A stretch of DNA of 44,068 bases from Chloroflexota bacterium (GCA_003228685.1 QIFC01000107.1:1-44068); one strand, 5' to 3'; shown: positions 7,841-18,557, counted from the first letter of the stretch. Notes: generated from the letters alone by a model not told the origin. Program-made: numbers and translations.

Positions 7841-7917
7841 TGGTGGGCGATACTGGACTTGAACCAGTGACCTCTGCCATGTCAAGGCAGCGCTCTAGCC
7901 AACTGAGCTAATCACCC
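7841..7917 (-). tRNA. tRNA-Val (anticodon GAC)
   Basis: A full cloverleaf on the minus strand. The acceptor stem pairs GGGTGAT with ATCGCCC (one G-T pair), the D arm is GCTC/GAGC, and the anticodon stem CTGCC/GGCAG carries the loop TTGACAT with anticodon GAC. The T arm ACTGG/CCAGT has the loop TTCAAGT, the discriminator is A, and CCA is encoded. It reads GUC and GUU codons. The next feature in the same direction is the thrS T-box leader, 40 bases further on. Confidence 0.97.
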
Positions 7918-7929
7918 AGGCTTTCGATC

Positions 7930-7958
7930 ATGCTATCAGAGGCTTATGAAGGCGTCAA
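7930..7958 (-). promoter_or_regulatory. Predicted promoter of tRNA-Val
   Basis: TTGACG (7958-7953), a 17-base spacer and TAGCAT (7935-7930), ending 12 bases before the mature tRNA 5' end. No comparable promoter is visible between the tRNA and the T-box leader, so this promoter may also serve thrS. Confidence 0.5.
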
Positions 7959-8055
7959 CGGCCGTTGGAGCAGCCCATGAGGCATTCGCTATACTGAAAA
8001 CCTGGGTGTACTGACGACGAAATCAGCGTTCATCGGGGACATCGATGGCCGAGTA

Positions 8056-8085
8056 TTGCCGGTGAAAAAATAAGTGTGCTATACT
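8056..8085 (+). promoter_or_regulatory. Predicted promoter of tRNA-Lys
   Basis: TTGCCG (8056-8061), an 18-base A-rich spacer and TATACT (8080-8085), 12 bases before the mature tRNA. The same hexamer pair occurs before dnaJ in this window, which supports it as a real promoter form in this genome. Confidence 0.55.
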
Positions 8086-8097
8086 CGCCCAGCACTT

Positions 8098-8174
8098 GGG
8101 CCGCTAGCTCAACCAGGCAGAGCAGCTGACTCTTAATCAGCAGGTTAGAGGTTCGATTCCTCTGCGGCTCACCA
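8098..8174 (+). tRNA. tRNA-Lys (anticodon CTT)
   Basis: The acceptor stem pairs GGGCCGC with GCGGCTC (one G-T wobble). The D arm is GCTC/GAGC and the anticodon stem GCTGA/TCAGC carries the loop CTCTTAA with anticodon CTT, which reads AAG. The T arm AGAGG/CCTCT has loop TTCGATT, the discriminator is A, and CCA is encoded. Confidence 0.97.
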
Positions 8175-8265
8175 ATACTAAAGAGTGCGGTGGGGGTTGA
8201 AGGTGAGAATGAGCCAGGGCTGGAGTGACGTATTCGTCACGCCTTTAGCCGCCCTCTGCTATCCA

Positions 8266-8351
8266 GGGGAAGTGTCGGAATTGGCAGACGAGCATGATTT
8301 AGGATCATGTGCCGCAAGGCGTAGGAGTTCGAGTCTCCTCTTCCCCCACCA
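8266..8351 (+). tRNA. tRNA-Leu (anticodon TAG)
   Basis: A class II tRNA with a long variable arm (GCC-GCAA-GGC). The anticodon stem CATGA/TCATG carries the loop TTTAGGA with anticodon TAG. The T arm is AGGAG/CTCCT with loop TTCGAGT. The acceptor GGGGAAG pairs with CTTCCCC, but the genome has one more C than needed before ACCA, so the 3' end is one base longer than the standard fold. This could be a homopolymer error or a real irregularity. It lies 91 bp after tRNA-Lys, with a short GTGACG/CGTCAC hairpin in between. Confidence 0.93.
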
Positions 8352-8394
8352 ACGTTGGAGCCACCTTCTTGACGACCGTTCAGTTAGCCTCATA

Positions 8395-9398
<1,004 letters not shown>

Positions 9399-9402
<4 letters not shown>

Positions 9403-10424
9403 CGACCGACGCTTCAGCCACACAGGACACAATTCAGGACGCCGCGCCGGCGGGCGACGTCCTGCTAAGCGTCGAGAATCTGAAGGTCTATTTCCCCGTG
9501 ACGGCCGGTCTGATCTTCCAACGCAAGGTCGCTGATATTAAGGCGGTTGATGGGATTAGCTTCCAAATTAGGAAAGGCGAAACGTTAGGGTTGGTGGGGG
9601 AGAGCGGCTGTGGCAAGTCGACCACGGGCCGCGCGATCCTGCAACTCTACCGTCCGACCGAAGGCCAAGTGAAGTACGGTGACATCGAGCTTACCGAACT
9701 CAAGGGCGGCGCCCTGAGGCGGATGCGCCGTCAGATGCAGATGATCTTCCAGGACCCGTATGCGTCGCTCAATCCGCGCATGTCCGTAGGTGCGATCATC
9801 GGCGAACCGCTCGCGATCCACGGCCTGGCTAAGGGAGAGGCGCGACGGGAGCGCGTCGCGGAGCTGATGCGGATCGTCGGGCTTAATCCGTTCTACGCGA
9901 GCCGCTACCCGCACGAGTTTTCGGGCGGACAACGCCAGCGCATCGGCGTGGCGCGCTCGCTCGCTGTGGAGCCGGAGTTCATCGTGGCGGACGAACCCGT
10001 TTCAGCGCTCGACGTCTCCATCCAGGCGCAGATCATCAACCTGCTCGAAGACCTACAGAGCCAGTTTGGCCTGACGTACCTGTTCATCGCGCACGACCTG
10101 TCGGTTGTCCGCCACATCAGCGACCGCGTTGCCGTGATGTACCTCGGCAAATTGATGGAGTTGACCGACCGCGACGAGTTGTACGAAAACCCGCTTCACC
10201 CATATACGAAGGCGCTGCTCTCAGCCGTCCCCATTCCGGACCCGGCAGTGGAAACGAAGCGGGAACGGATCATCCTGAGCGGAGATGTCCCCAGCCCAAT
10301 CGCACCGCCACCAGGCTGCGTCTTCAACACGCGCTGTCCGATTGCCATCGATGAGTGCCGAACCGCCATACCTGAGTGGCGTGAACTCTCGAAGGACCAC
10401 TGGGTAGCCTGCCACCGCGTCTAG
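9399..10424 (+). CDS. dppF: Oligopeptide/dipeptide ABC transporter ATP-binding protein, DppF type
   Basis: 341 residues from ATG 9399, overlapping the dppD stop in an ATGA arrangement, so translation is coupled. Walker A is GESGCGKST, the signature is FSGGQRQRI, Walker B is [13 protein letters not shown], and IAHDLS gives the switch His. The C-terminal part has the family pattern [12 protein letters not shown]. The ~30-residue Ala/Thr/Asp-rich N-terminus before [12 protein letters not shown] is an addition. With DppD it forms the ATPase heterodimer of a peptide-type importer. Partner permeases must be encoded elsewhere if the system is functional. Confidence 0.93.
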
Positions 10425-10430
10425 CTTCCT

Positions 10431-11019
10431 CTACGACAATCGCCTGATCCACGGGTGGCCCGGATGGGCCTGCTTGATGGAACGCCGCAGCCACGGGCGG
10501 GCGTTGCCGTCCAGGAGTGGCGCTGCGGTCTCGAAGTCGCTGGCGTTCCGCAGCTCGTCTGAGGAGCTTGCCTTGTAAAGTAAAGTCACTTCTGGGCAGA
10601 GGTAAGGCATGCCGTCGGCGCTCCTGCGCGTAAGTTCATCCACCCGTAGGACAATGCTCCTGTCGACGGAAGTGCCAGAGGCCGTCGCTATGGTCCTCCA
10701 GCAGGAACTCCAACATCCACGGATCGTTGCCTCGGCGCCTCGCCCAGAACTGATGACGCGTTGGCTTGATGACATCGCCTGACCAAGCTTCAAACGCTCC
10801 ATTGTGAGCGATCTGCACGTCCCAGCCGGCAACGTGCGCGCGGAGGGCGGGCTCGCTCCCGCGGAGCAACGCGATGTCCATGTCGCCGTGCAACCGGGTT
10901 GTCCTGCCCACGAACAGGTCGACGGCCCAACCGCCCGCGATCCACCAAGGGGCGGGAAAGCCGGTAAGCATGTCCGCGGCTTGGCGAGGAGTGAGGGGCT
11001 GCCACGCGAACTCAGGCAT
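10431..11019 (-). pseudogene. Frameshifted aminoglycoside-type nucleotidyltransferase
   Basis: From ATG 11019 the frame encodes a nucleotidyltransferase-fold start: WWIAGGWAVDLFVGRTTR, then HGDMDIAL, the GG...DxD pattern of ANT(2'')-like and lincosamide-type adenylyltransferases. The frame then shifts near 10671, at FRR. The downstream frame continues with the expected DRSIVLRVDELTRRSADG and MPYLCPEVTLLYKASS, ending at 10431. The two frames join as one domain if one base is removed or two are added at CGTCGACAGG. Such proteins adenylate small hydroxylated substrates; a resistance role cannot be assumed. The break may be a real inactivation or a sequencing error. It is convergent with dppF. 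Confidence 0.8.
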
Positions 11020-11134
11020 TAAGATTGTCCTCACGAGGCTGGGAGCCTCCATCAGACCATACTGGTGAGTGCGTTATGCCACATCGTACGTGACTCCGCC
11101 AGCGACGGAGGCACCATGGTACCATAACGTTCGT

Positions 11135-12979
11135 ATGGACCGATCTCACATTCGCAACTTCTGCATCATCGCCCATATCGACCACGGCAAATCGACCCTC
11201 GCAGATCGTTTCCTTGAGCAGACCGGCCTCTTGGACAATTCGCGCAACGAGGTCGAACAGGTGCTCGACTCGATGGACCTTGAGCGGGAGAAGGGCGTCA
11301 CGATCAAGGCGAAGGCCGTGCGGCTGCCGTACCGCGATGAGATGGGACAGGCGTACCAGCTCAACCTGATCGACACGCCCGGCCACGTTGACTTCTCGTA
11401 CGAGGTATCGCGGGCGCTGGCCGCCTGTGAGGGCGCTGTCCTCGTCGTCGACGCTGCGCAGGGCATTCAGGCGCAGACGATCGCGAACGTGTACGTGGCG
11501 ATGGAGAACAACCTCACGATCATCCCTGTCGTGAACAAGATCGATCTACCCGGCGCTGATCCTGAGGGCGTCACGCAGCAGATCTGCGATGTCATAGGGT
11601 TCGATCGCGGCGACGTGCTGGTGGCCTCCGCCAAGGAGGGCACTGGCACCGCGGAGATACTGGCGGCTGTCGTCAAGCTCGTCCCGCCGCCCGGCGGTGA
11701 CGAGCAAGGAGCCCTGCGAGCCCTTGTGTTCGACTCCAAGTACGACTCGTACAAGGGCGTCATCGCCTACGTGCGGGTCGTTGATGGTGCGGTGGCGGAA
11801 GGCCACAACCTCAAGATGATGTCGGCGGACCTGACGATAGAGGCGCTAGAGATCGGGAGCTTCGCTCCAGAGCCTGTGCCGACGCGGGGCCTGGCCACCG
11901 GCGAGGTCGGCTACGTGGCGACCGGACTCAAGGACGTTGGCCTGTGTCGGGTTGGCGACACACTCACGGACGCCGATCGCCCAGCGGCGGAGGCTCTGCC
12001 GGGCTATCAGGAAGCGAAACCGATGGTGTTCTCCGGCCTGTACCCCACGCAGCCGAACGACTTCGGGCCGCTCCGCGAGGCGCTCGAGAAGTTGAGACTG
12101 AACGACGCCGCGCTCTCGTTCGAGCCGGAGACCAGCGTCGCGTTAGGTCCGGGCTTTCGCTGTGGCTTTCTGGGGCTGCTTCACATGGAGATCGTGCAAG
12201 AGCGGCTGGAACGCGAGTACGACCTCAGTCTGCTGATCACGGCACCGAGCGTTGAGTATCGCGTGCGCAAGACCAACGGCGAGGAGATCGTGATCGACAA
12301 CCCGGCGGCCCTGCCGCCACCGACCGAGGTGCTTGATATCGCCGAGCCGTGGATGACCATCTCCGTCGTCTGCCCCGACCGCTATATCGGCGCCGTGATG
12401 GAGCTAGTGACCGGCCGGCGCGGCGCGTTCGACAAGATGGAATACCTCCAGGGAGAGGACTCTCATCAGAACGAAGACTGGATGAAGGTTGGCGACCGGC
12501 GTGTACTGCTGCAGTACCAGATACCGCTGTCCGAGATCTTGGTCGACTTCTACGACCAACTCAAGTCGATGACGCAGGGCTACGCCAGCCTGGATTACGC
12601 GCTTTCACACTACGAGGTAGCCAAACTGCAGAAGCTCGACATCCTCGTGAACGGCGAGCCAGTCGACGCACTGTCGTTGATTACGCACAGCAACAAGGCG
12701 CAGGTCCAGGGCCGCCAACTTGTCCAGCGCCTGCGGAAGCTGATTCCGCGACAGCTCTTCGACGTGCCGATCCAGGCCGCCGTCGGCGGCCGGATCGTCG
12801 CGCGGGAGACCGTGCGCGCGCTGCGCAAGAACGTGCTCGCGAAATGTTATGGCGGCGATGTCACGCGCAAGCGGAAGCTGCTTGAGCGACAGAAGGAAGG
12901 CAAGAAACGCATGAAGCGGGTGGGCAACGTCGAGATCCCGCAGGAAGCCTTCATGGCTGTCCTCCGCCTCGAGAACTAG
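11135..12979 (+). CDS. lepA: Elongation factor 4 (ribosome back-translocase)
   Basis: 614 residues from ATG 11135, beginning [20 protein letters not shown]. GTPase motifs are present: HIDHGKST (G1), DTPGH (G3) and [10 protein letters not shown] (G4). The body follows EF-G-like domains II, III and V. The C-terminal LepA-specific domain ends with [19 protein letters not shown] and contains [20 protein letters not shown], both family hallmarks. EF4 remodels stalled or mistranslocated ribosomes and helps translation under ionic stress. The longer open frame upstream lacks family similarity. No Shine-Dalgarno is visible before 11135. Confidence 0.97.
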   Translation: MDRSHIRNFCIIAHIDHGKSTLADRFLEQTGLLDNSRNEVEQVLDSMDLEREKGVTIKAKAVRLPYRDEMGQAYQLNLIDTPGHVDFSYEVSRALAACEGAVLVVDAAQGIQAQTIANVYVAMENNLTIIPVVNKIDLPGADPEGVTQQICDVIGFDRGDVLVASAKEGTGTAEILAAVVKLVPPPGGDEQGALRALVFDSKYDSYKGVIAYVRVVDGAVAEGHNLKMMSADLTIEALEIGSFAPEPVPTRGLATGEVGYVATGLKDVGLCRVGDTLTDADRPAAEALPGYQEAKPMVFSGLYPTQPNDFGPLREALEKLRLNDAALSFEPETSVALGPGFRCGFLGLLHMEIVQERLEREYDLSLLITAPSVEYRVRKTNGEEIVIDNPAALPPPTEVLDIAEPWMTISVVCPDRYIGAVMELVTGRRGAFDKMEYLQGEDSHQNEDWMKVGDRRVLLQYQIPLSEILVDFYDQLKSMTQGYASLDYALSHYEVAKLQKLDILVNGEPVDALSLITHSNKAQVQGRQLVQRLRKLIPRQLFDVPIQAAVGGRIVARETVRALRKNVLAKCYGGDVTRKRKLLERQKEGKKRMKRVGNVEIPQEAFMAVLRLEN

Positions 12980-12985
12980 GGCAGG

Positions 12986-13021
12986 GGCGGGCGATGGCGC
13001 CCGGGCGATTAGGCGCCCGCC
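12986..13021. terminator. Hairpin between convergent lepA and LLM genes
   Basis: GGCGGGCG (12986-12993) pairs with CGCCCGCC (13014-13021), with further GC-rich pairing inside. It overlaps the end of the minus-strand gene. No T-run follows on either strand, so terminator function is inferred from its position at a convergent junction. Confidence 0.4.
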
Positions 13022-13932
13022 AACTCCTTCATCTGCTCCATCCGCGACAAGAATCCTTCCACGGTAGCGCCGTCTGGCGAGACCGACGGATCGAAGTGGA
13101 GCTCGGCGACTCCTAGGTCACGCGTCTCGGCAATGTCGGCCGTAATCTGGTCCGGCGTTCCCGTAAAGATGAACCCGTCTGCAGGCCGGGGCTCGTTACC
13201 GACCTCGATGTTCGCGCGGACGATGATATCTATCTCCGCTGGGTCTCTCCCTGCTGCCTGAGCCATCGACCGAATGCCGTCGATCATTTGACGTGCGGCC
13301 TCAGCCGGCAGGCCTGCTGGTAGCCAGCCGTCGGCCATCGTCGCGACTCGCTTCAGCGCGCTCGGCGCGAATGCCGCGAGGTAGATTGGAGGGTGGGGCT
13401 TCTGGACGGGTTTAGGCTGGATGATCGATTTCGGGACGGTGTAAAACTCACCGTTGAACTCGACAGGGTCCGTCGTCCAGATCGCCTTGAGGACGCTGAT
13501 GAACTCATCCGCGCGCTTACCGCGGCCTTTGAGCGAGGCGCCAACTGCTTCATGTTCGTCCTCCGACCAACCCTGCCCCATGCCGAGACGCAGACGGCCG
13601 CCGGACAGCACGTCCAGCGTCGTCAGCCGCCGTGCCAGCATGACAGGGTTGTAGAAGGGGATGTCGATGACGCTCGTGCCAAGGGCGATCTTGCTCGTGT
13701 GCCCGGCAACGTATGTGAGAGTCTCGATCGGGTCCAAAACGATCTTGTAGGCGTCTGGAAGGGAGCCATCCGGAGTGGCCATGTACGGCGTCCGCGGTTC
13801 GATCGGGAAGAGCAGGCGCTCCGTAACCCAGAGGCTGTCATAGCCCAGCTCCTCGGCTCGCTGAGCGACCCGCACGAGTGCCTCTGGACTCGCGGCAGGC
13901 CCGATTTGCGGGAGATTGAATCCTAGTCGCAT
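13009..13932 (-). CDS. LLM-class F420/flavin-dependent oxidoreductase
   Basis: 307 residues with a luciferase-like monooxygenase barrel: MRLGFNLPQIGPAASPEAL, AEELGYDSLWVTERL, ALGTSVIDIPFYNPVMLAR and LGMGQGWSEDEHEAVG. The pattern fits the F420-dependent branch (TIGR03619-like family members) more than FMN luciferases, but coenzyme use cannot be proved by eye. Such enzymes move hydride to or from F420 on varied small molecules. A Shine-Dalgarno-like AAAGGAAG precedes the start. The next gene upstream in the same direction is a PPOX protein of a kind that also often uses F420. Confidence 0.85.
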   Translation of the reverse strand: MRLGFNLPQIGPAASPEALVRVAQRAEELGYDSLWVTERLLFPIEPRTPYMATPDGSLPDAYKIVLDPIETLTYVAGHTSKIALGTSVIDIPFYNPVMLARRLTTLDVLSGGRLRLGMGQGWSEDEHEAVGASLKGRGKRADEFISVLKAIWTTDPVEFNGEFYTVPKSIIQPKPVQKPHPPIYLAAFAPSALKRVATMADGWLPAGLPAEAARQMIDGIRSMAQAAGRDPAEIDIIVRANIEVGNEPRPADGFIFTGTPDQITADIAETRDLGVAELHFDPSVSPDGATVEGFLSRMEQMKELAGA

Positions 13933-14000
13933 CGTGTCGCTTCCTTTCGTATGAGCTGGCCCGCTGCTCTCATGGCAGCGTCAATAGCAGTCGTGTGAGC

Positions 14001-14441
14001 CTACGAAGCCTGGCTGAAGTCCCACGCGACGTGCTTCTCGGGCGTAAAGCGGATGTAGATCCGCTCTCCCATGCTGATGAGTTGACCGGCGTACTCCGTG
14101 GCCGCGGCTACGTCCCCGCCCATGTAACGGGCGAACATCTTGCCCATGCCGTCCTGGTCGTTGGCCGGGCCTTCTACGACGGCCGTGCCGCTGTAGTGAA
14201 TGCCGGCGTATGGAAATTCGTTCGTGTCGATCAGCAGCGCGGCCTTTGGGTTGTTGTTGAGGTTCTTCGCCGCCCTCGTCGTTCCCCACGTGTTGAAGAT
14301 GATGTCGCCGTCTCGTTCCTCGAACCAGAGAGCCGAAATGTGAGGGTTGCCCTTCGACGAGATCGTCGCGAGCTTTGCGACGAGCGGCTGGCTGAGCATC
14401 GCTTTCAGGGCGTCGTCGCTTAGGGGTGGCATCTGAGGCAT
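14001..14441 (-). CDS. PPOX-class (pyridoxamine 5'-phosphate oxidase fold) F420/flavin-binding protein
   Basis: 146 residues with the split beta-barrel pattern (LVAKLATISSKGNPHISALW near the N-terminus, NTWGTTRAAKNLNNNPKAAL in the middle, IRFTPEKHVAWDFSQ at the end). This fits the family that includes F420-dependent reductases and haem/biliverdin-binding members. The length is typical. The start ATG 14441 has GGAGG upstream. It lies 68 bp upstream of the LLM gene and could be co-transcribed. The substrate is unknown. Confidence 0.78.
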   Translation of the reverse strand: MPQMPPLSDDALKAMLSQPLVAKLATISSKGNPHISALWFEERDGDIIFNTWGTTRAAKNLNNNPKAALLIDTNEFPYAGIHYSGTAVVEGPANDQDGMGKMFARYMGGDVAAATEYAGQLISMGERIYIRFTPEKHVAWDFSQAS

Positions 14442-14559
14442 GTAGGTCCTCCGGTCTGTTGGCCGCGCCTGCGGGATGAGAAGAACTGGTGGGTGTTCGC
14501 CTCCAGCGCAGTAATATTACCAGCGCCGTGCCGCGGATGTCGAGTGACGCAGCCTACGA

Positions 14560-15420
14560 TCAGCGCGCGTAGCGTCGTTGGCTACCGGTCCGTAGCTCCT
14601 CCAGAGTCGCGATCACGGCGTCGGCCATGACGCGGTAGCCGGCGTCGTTGGGGTGGATGAAGTCCCCGGAGATCAATTCGCTCGCCCTGTTCTCAAACGG
14701 CTCGTATAGTTCGACGACCTGAATGTCACGCTGGGCGGCGTGGTCGCGGATGATGTCGTTGAGGCCTTCGGTGAACTGGCTGTCCGCGAGCCCCTCTAAG
14801 GAGAGCGCCGCAATCGATCGCACGGGCAGGAATTCGGGGAAGGGATTGTAGAGCGTAAGGAGCAGGATCTTGAGGGATGGGTTCGCCTCCAGAAGCAGGT
14901 CGAGCGTCTCGCCCAAGTTGGCGTCGAATTCAGCCAGGGCCGCCGCCAGCGGCTCCGTGCATTCGGGCTGATTGAGAATGGCGGCCACATCAGGGCAGAC
15001 GCCCGTGAGAACGGACCCGAAGTAGATTCCGAGGAGGTCATTCCCGCCGATCTCCAGAGTGACAAGCGCAACGTTGCCGTTCCGCTCGCTGATGGCCTCG
15101 ATCGCTTCATCGAGATGGCCGTGGTCCATCAGGCCGGCGCTGGTGTCGCCGCCATGCCCGAGGTTCATCAGATCGTACTCGTCGCCCAGGCTCTCATGCA
15201 CCAGCGGCACGAATGAGGTCTTCCTTGCGTCGGAAGCGCCGGCTCCTGTGGAGAGCGAGTCGCCCAGCGCGATGTAGGTGAGGCGACCGCCGGACGCGTT
15301 CGCGGGCGTAGCGTCAGACGTAGGCTGGCTGGTGGGCGTCGACGCCTCGCTGTTGCAGGCGGCGCTCGCGACGAGAAGGCCGAGAGACAGCGCGACGAGC
15401 CCGCTCAGTAGGCGGTTCAT
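14560..15420 (-). CDS. SGNH/GDSL-type esterase lipoprotein
   Basis: 286 residues. An N-terminal signal (MNRLLSGLVALSLGLLVASA) ends at a lipobox-like SAAC, so the mature protein should be lipid-anchored outside the membrane, followed by a Ser/Thr/Pro-rich linker. The hydrolase blocks are clear: ALGDSLSTGAG (nucleophile Ser), LGHGGDTS (Gly), EIGGNDLLG (Asn) and DFIHPNDAGY (Asp-His). The enzyme likely deacylates lipids or polysaccharides at the cell surface; the substrate is unknown. It is the last gene of the pdxS operon, 5 bp after tmk. Confidence 0.9.
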   Translation of the reverse strand: MNRLLSGLVALSLGLLVASAACNSEASTPTSQPTSDATPANASGGRLTYIALGDSLSTGAGASDARKTSFVPLVHESLGDEYDLMNLGHGGDTSAGLMDHGHLDEAIEAISERNGNVALVTLEIGGNDLLGIYFGSVLTGVCPDVAAILNQPECTEPLAAALAEFDANLGETLDLLLEANPSLKILLLTLYNPFPEFLPVRSIAALSLEGLADSQFTEGLNDIIRDHAAQRDIQVVELYEPFENRASELISGDFIHPNDAGYRVMADAVIATLEELRTGSQRRYAR

Positions 15421-15425
15421 CCGAG

Positions 15426-16052
15426 TCAGAGAAGCGCCTCCACTCTCTCCAGGATCGTTGCGGTCACCGTCTCCGGAGGCTGCGTCGCATCGACGACAAG
15501 CCAGCGCTCGGTGTCGTACTCGGCCAGGGCTAGGTAGCCTGCCCGCACGCGTTCGTGGAACGCTGCGTCTTCCGACTCGAAACGGTCTGCTCCGCCTGAG
15601 CGCCGCAGGCCTTCCTCCACAGGAAGATCGAGGAGGACCGTGAGGTCGGAAATCAGCCCGCCTGTGGCAATTTGGTTGAGCTGGCCGATCGACATGAGAT
15701 CGACACCGCTGGCGTAGCCCTGGTAGGCGACCGTGGAATCCGAGTAGCGGTCGCAGATGACGAAGTCGCCGAGGTCCAATGCCGGCTTGATGACGGCCGT
15801 GACCAGTTCAGCGCGCGCTGCCGCGAAGAGCATCGCCTCCGCAAGCGGGTCGAGGTCTGAGTCGAGGCCCAGCAAGATTTCCCGGAGCCGCTCGCCCAGC
15901 GGCGTGCCTCCCGGTTCTCGCGTCGTGACGACTTCTCGGCCTTGGCCGGACAGCTCGGCCGCCAACGCCTCCAACTGAACCGACTTGCCGGCGCCTTCAC
16001 CACCCTCCAGCGTGATGAAGAGCCCGTGTAGTCCGCAGGCGGCGCGGATCAT
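15426..16052 (-). CDS. tmk: Thymidylate kinase
   Basis: 208 residues. The P-loop is EGGEGAGKS, followed by TREPGGTPLGERLR (dTMP-binding DR-like loop region) and DRYSDSTVAYQGYASG, the standard signature. It phosphorylates dTMP to dTDP for DNA synthesis. The family core begins at GLFITLEGG; the ATG 16052 adds about 10 residues and lies 2 bp after the stop of the preceding gene. It is part of the pdxS-pdxT-GNAT-R3H-tmk-SGNH operon. Confidence 0.95.
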   Translation of the reverse strand: MIRAACGLHGLFITLEGGEGAGKSVQLEALAAELSGQGREVVTTREPGGTPLGERLREILLGLDSDLDPLAEAMLFAAARAELVTAVIKPALDLGDFVICDRYSDSTVAYQGYASGVDLMSIGQLNQIATGGLISDLTVLLDLPVEEGLRRSGGADRFESEDAAFHERVRAGYLALAEYDTERWLVVDATQPPETVTATILERVEALL

Positions 16053-16054
16053 GA

Positions 16055-17593
16055 TCAGCGGTTGAATGGAACGTCTGCGTCGCGGAAGAGGCGCACGCGA
16101 CGTTTGGGCTCGCGCCCAAGGCTACGCGACGAGAGGTTGTAGCGCTGGGCAAGCTCGTGTTGCAGCCGGCGGATGTAGGCGTTCTGTGGCGCCAGTTCCG
16201 CGTCGCGCTCGCCGTCAGCGATTCCCGCGGCCGCGACTTCCGCCTCTTCTAGGGCGGAGGTCACCGGGTCGAAGCTCTTGGCCGGCGGCTGCAGCGATAG
16301 CAAGCACTGTTCCATCTGCGCGACGGTGTTCGCCCGCAGGACGTAGATCGGAACGCCGCGGGCCTCCGCCTCTCGCAGCGCTGGCAGCTTGCGCCGGTAG
16401 TAGTTGCGTAGCGTGATGACGACGTCGGCGTCCGGCAGGTGCTCGGCCAACGTCGCCCGGGCGCTCGTCTGACGTACGGCTTGTTCTAGCCGGCGCCTGG
16501 AGACGCCGAACGGGTAGATGTTCAGGAGCGGTCCGGCTGGCTCAGGGACCTTCCGCTCTAACGCGCGACTCTCCTCGGCTTGCTCCACAATGGAGACGAT
16601 CTTGACCTCTCCTTCTTCGTCGACCTCGCGGATCTCTGGAGTTTCCTTGAAGCCGCGCAACAGCGCGTCGACCGTGCTGGCCACGTCGCCGTGAATGGCG
16701 ACGCGGTTCCAACTCTGGATCTCGATGAGCACATCGAACGTAGGCGGCGCGCGCCGCTCCAGGATGCTCTTCTGCGTATTGCGCCTGCGCGCCTCCTCGT
16801 CCGAGAGCGTGACGGACTGGATGCCGCCGATCAGGTCGGACAGCGTTGGGTTCATCATCAGGTTCTGCAGCTCGTTGCCGTGGGCAGTCGCGACGAGCTG
16901 GACTCCGCGCTCCGCGATCGTTCTGGCGGCCACCGCCTCAAGCTCCGTTCCGATCTCATCGATCACGATCACCTCAGGCATGTGGTTCTCGACGGCCTCG
17001 ATCATGACGGCGTGCTGCATTGCGGGAGACGTCACCTGCATGCGTCGCGCTTTGCCGATCGCGGGATGCGGGATGTCGCCGTCGCCCGCGATTTCGTTCG
17101 ATGTGTCGACGATGATCACGCGCTTATTGAGGTCGTCCGCCAGGACACGCGCCACCTCCCGGAGCATGGTCGTCTTGCCCACACCCGGCTTTCCGAGCAG
17201 CAAGATGCTCTTGCCCGTCTTCACCAGCTCTTCTATCACGCGGATGGTACCGAAGACCGCGCGCCCCACCCGGCAGGTGAGGCCGACGACTCTGCCCGCG
17301 CGGTTGCGGATGCACGAGATGCGATGCAGCGTCCGCTCGATGCCTGCGCGGTTGTCCCCGCCGAACTCGCCGATGCGGCCGATGACGTACTCAATGTCAT
17401 CCTGGCTGACCTCAACATCGCTGAGCGTAGCTTCTCGGCCCGCAAAACGCGCTTCCGGACAACGTCCGAGGTCGAGCACGACCTCCAGCAGCTCGTGCTG
17501 GTCGACGCGCTCGCGCAGCGGTCCGACGACGTGCGGAGGCAGTGCGTCAAGCATCGCGTCTAGGTCATCGGTGATCAATTTCTGATACGGCAC
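16055..17593 (-). CDS. SpoIIIAA/Ycf45-like AAA ATPase with C-terminal R3H domain
   Basis: 512 residues. The N-terminal part (to ~130) is the conserved lead-in found in Ycf45/SpoIIIAA-like proteins. The AAA core has Walker [12 protein letters not shown] (~135) and Walker [13 protein letters not shown] (~210). The C-terminal ~60 residues contain an R3H motif ([19 protein letters not shown], then EPKRRVRLF), which binds single-stranded nucleic acid. This architecture is widespread in Cyanobacteria and Chloroflexota; its role is not settled but probably concerns nucleic-acid handling. It lies between tmk and a GNAT gene with 2- and 11-bp spacers. Confidence 0.86.
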   Translation of the reverse strand: MPYQKLITDDLDAMLDALPPHVVGPLRERVDQHELLEVVLDLGRCPEARFAGREATLSDVEVSQDDIEYVIGRIGEFGGDNRAGIERTLHRISCIRNRAGRVVGLTCRVGRAVFGTIRVIEELVKTGKSILLLGKPGVGKTTMLREVARVLADDLNKRVIIVDTSNEIAGDGDIPHPAIGKARRMQVTSPAMQHAVMIEAVENHMPEVIVIDEIGTELEAVAARTIAERGVQLVATAHGNELQNLMMNPTLSDLIGGIQSVTLSDEEARRRNTQKSILERRAPPTFDVLIEIQSWNRVAIHGDVASTVDALLRGFKETPEIREVDEEGEVKIVSIVEQAEESRALERKVPEPAGPLLNIYPFGVSRRRLEQAVRQTSARATLAEHLPDADVVITLRNYYRRKLPALREAEARGVPIYVLRANTVAQMEQCLLSLQPPAKSFDPVTSALEEAEVAAAGIADGERDAELAPQNAYIRRLQHELAQRYNLSSRSLGREPKRRVRLFRDADVPFNR

Positions 17594-17604
17594 GTCGCGG
17601 TCTC

Positions 17605-18555
17605 CTATGTAGGGAACGATTGTATCGGAGTTGGGGCGAGCTGCGGGAGTTCGACAGGCTTCGTCGTGCGGCGCGCAAGGACGGCATACTCGCCCTCAAC
17701 CGAAAACCCCCGCTCTTCCAAGCGTTGGCCCAGACTGGTTGCGAACCGCGGTACGAGCGTGAACAGGGCGGATTGCTCGCGCATTCGTTCCAGTGCGCCA
17801 TCGATCAGCGCGTCGAGCAGGTCCGCGTCCGTGGAGCCGGCCATGAGATCGAACCGGCCGATTTCACCGTCCGCCGCTGTCCGAAGCCAGCCCGCTATCT
17901 GCCCATCTAGCTCGATCACTCGCTGCTGCGTGCCCCGCCTTGACGAGACCCGTTCGCGTGCGTGCTGCCACTCGCGGAAGGTCGCAGCCTCCACGCGGCG
18001 GACGGTCTCCGGCGCCCAGCGGTTGTAGAGCCTGAACGTTGGGTACGCGTCTGATCGGCTCCAGCGGCGCAACTTGTGTTGGCCTGACGCACTGCCGCGC
18101 GCTTCGGGGGCCTGCGCGGCGAGGAGGCGCTCATTGAGGTATGGAGCGAACCCGCAGCGGACCGCCGTTTCTACGACCGGGCTGTCGGCCCGTACGCGGA
18201 GGAAGATCTTTTCGGCGCCTCCGCGCGCGGCGTCCGTGACGACCTGATCGAGCAGGCCGGACAGCACGGAGTCGTCGTCTTCCGCGGCGTCAATCAGGCA
18301 GTCGACTTCCCATGCCGCTTTCGAACCGCGCCGGCGCGCTGACGCCAATCCGCGCAGGGTGGCGCCCTTGATACTGATCCATGTGTGACGCCCCGTAGCG
18401 AACGAAAACCACTGCTCCAGCGCAGTCTCCAACGGGTGCGGCGACGCCTCGGTCCCGATCCGGTCGCGCGTGAGCGCCGCATTCGGGTAGACGTGGCCGT
18501 CGTACGAGACGAGCGCCACGAGATCGGTGGGCCTCACTGTTCGTGTGGTAGTCAT
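17605..18555 (-). CDS. GNAT-like acetyltransferase-fold protein, possibly tandem
   Basis: 316 residues. Two segments have a weak GNAT look: ~50-135 ([20 protein letters not shown], then [20 protein letters not shown]) and ~195-300 ([20 protein letters not shown], ending [20 protein letters not shown]). The usual acetyl-CoA pyrophosphate loop (Q/RxxGxG/A) is not obvious in either half, so activity is uncertain. The start lies 2 bp after the pdxT stop, so it is co-translated with PLP biosynthesis. I do not recognise a named subfamily. Confidence 0.6.
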   Translation of the reverse strand: MTTTRTVRPTDLVALVSYDGHVYPNAALTRDRIGTEASPHPLETALEQWFSFATGRHTWISIKGATLRGLASARRRGSKAAWEVDCLIDAAEDDDSVLSGLLDQVVTDAARGGAEKIFLRVRADSPVVETAVRCGFAPYLNERLLAAQAPEARGSASGQHKLRRWSRSDAYPTFRLYNRWAPETVRRVEAATFREWQHARERVSSRRGTQQRVIELDGQIAGWLRTAADGEIGRFDLMAGSTDADLLDALIDGALERMREQSALFTLVPRFATSLGQRLEERGFSVEGEYAVLARRTTKPVELPQLAPTPIQSFPT

Positions 18556-18557
18556 AG

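Noticed and set aside
7498..7911. Plus-strand 137-residue frame over the T-box and tRNA-Val
   Set aside because: The sequence is fully explained by the T-box leader and tRNA on the other strand.
8185..8394. N-terminal extension of DppD through tRNA-Leu
   Set aside because: The extension would translate a tRNA gene; the family N-terminus begins at ATG 8395.
16580..17585. Two long plus-strand frames opposite the R3H ATPase
   Set aside because: The minus-strand product has full AAA and R3H motifs. The opposite frames are mirror products of high GC codon use.
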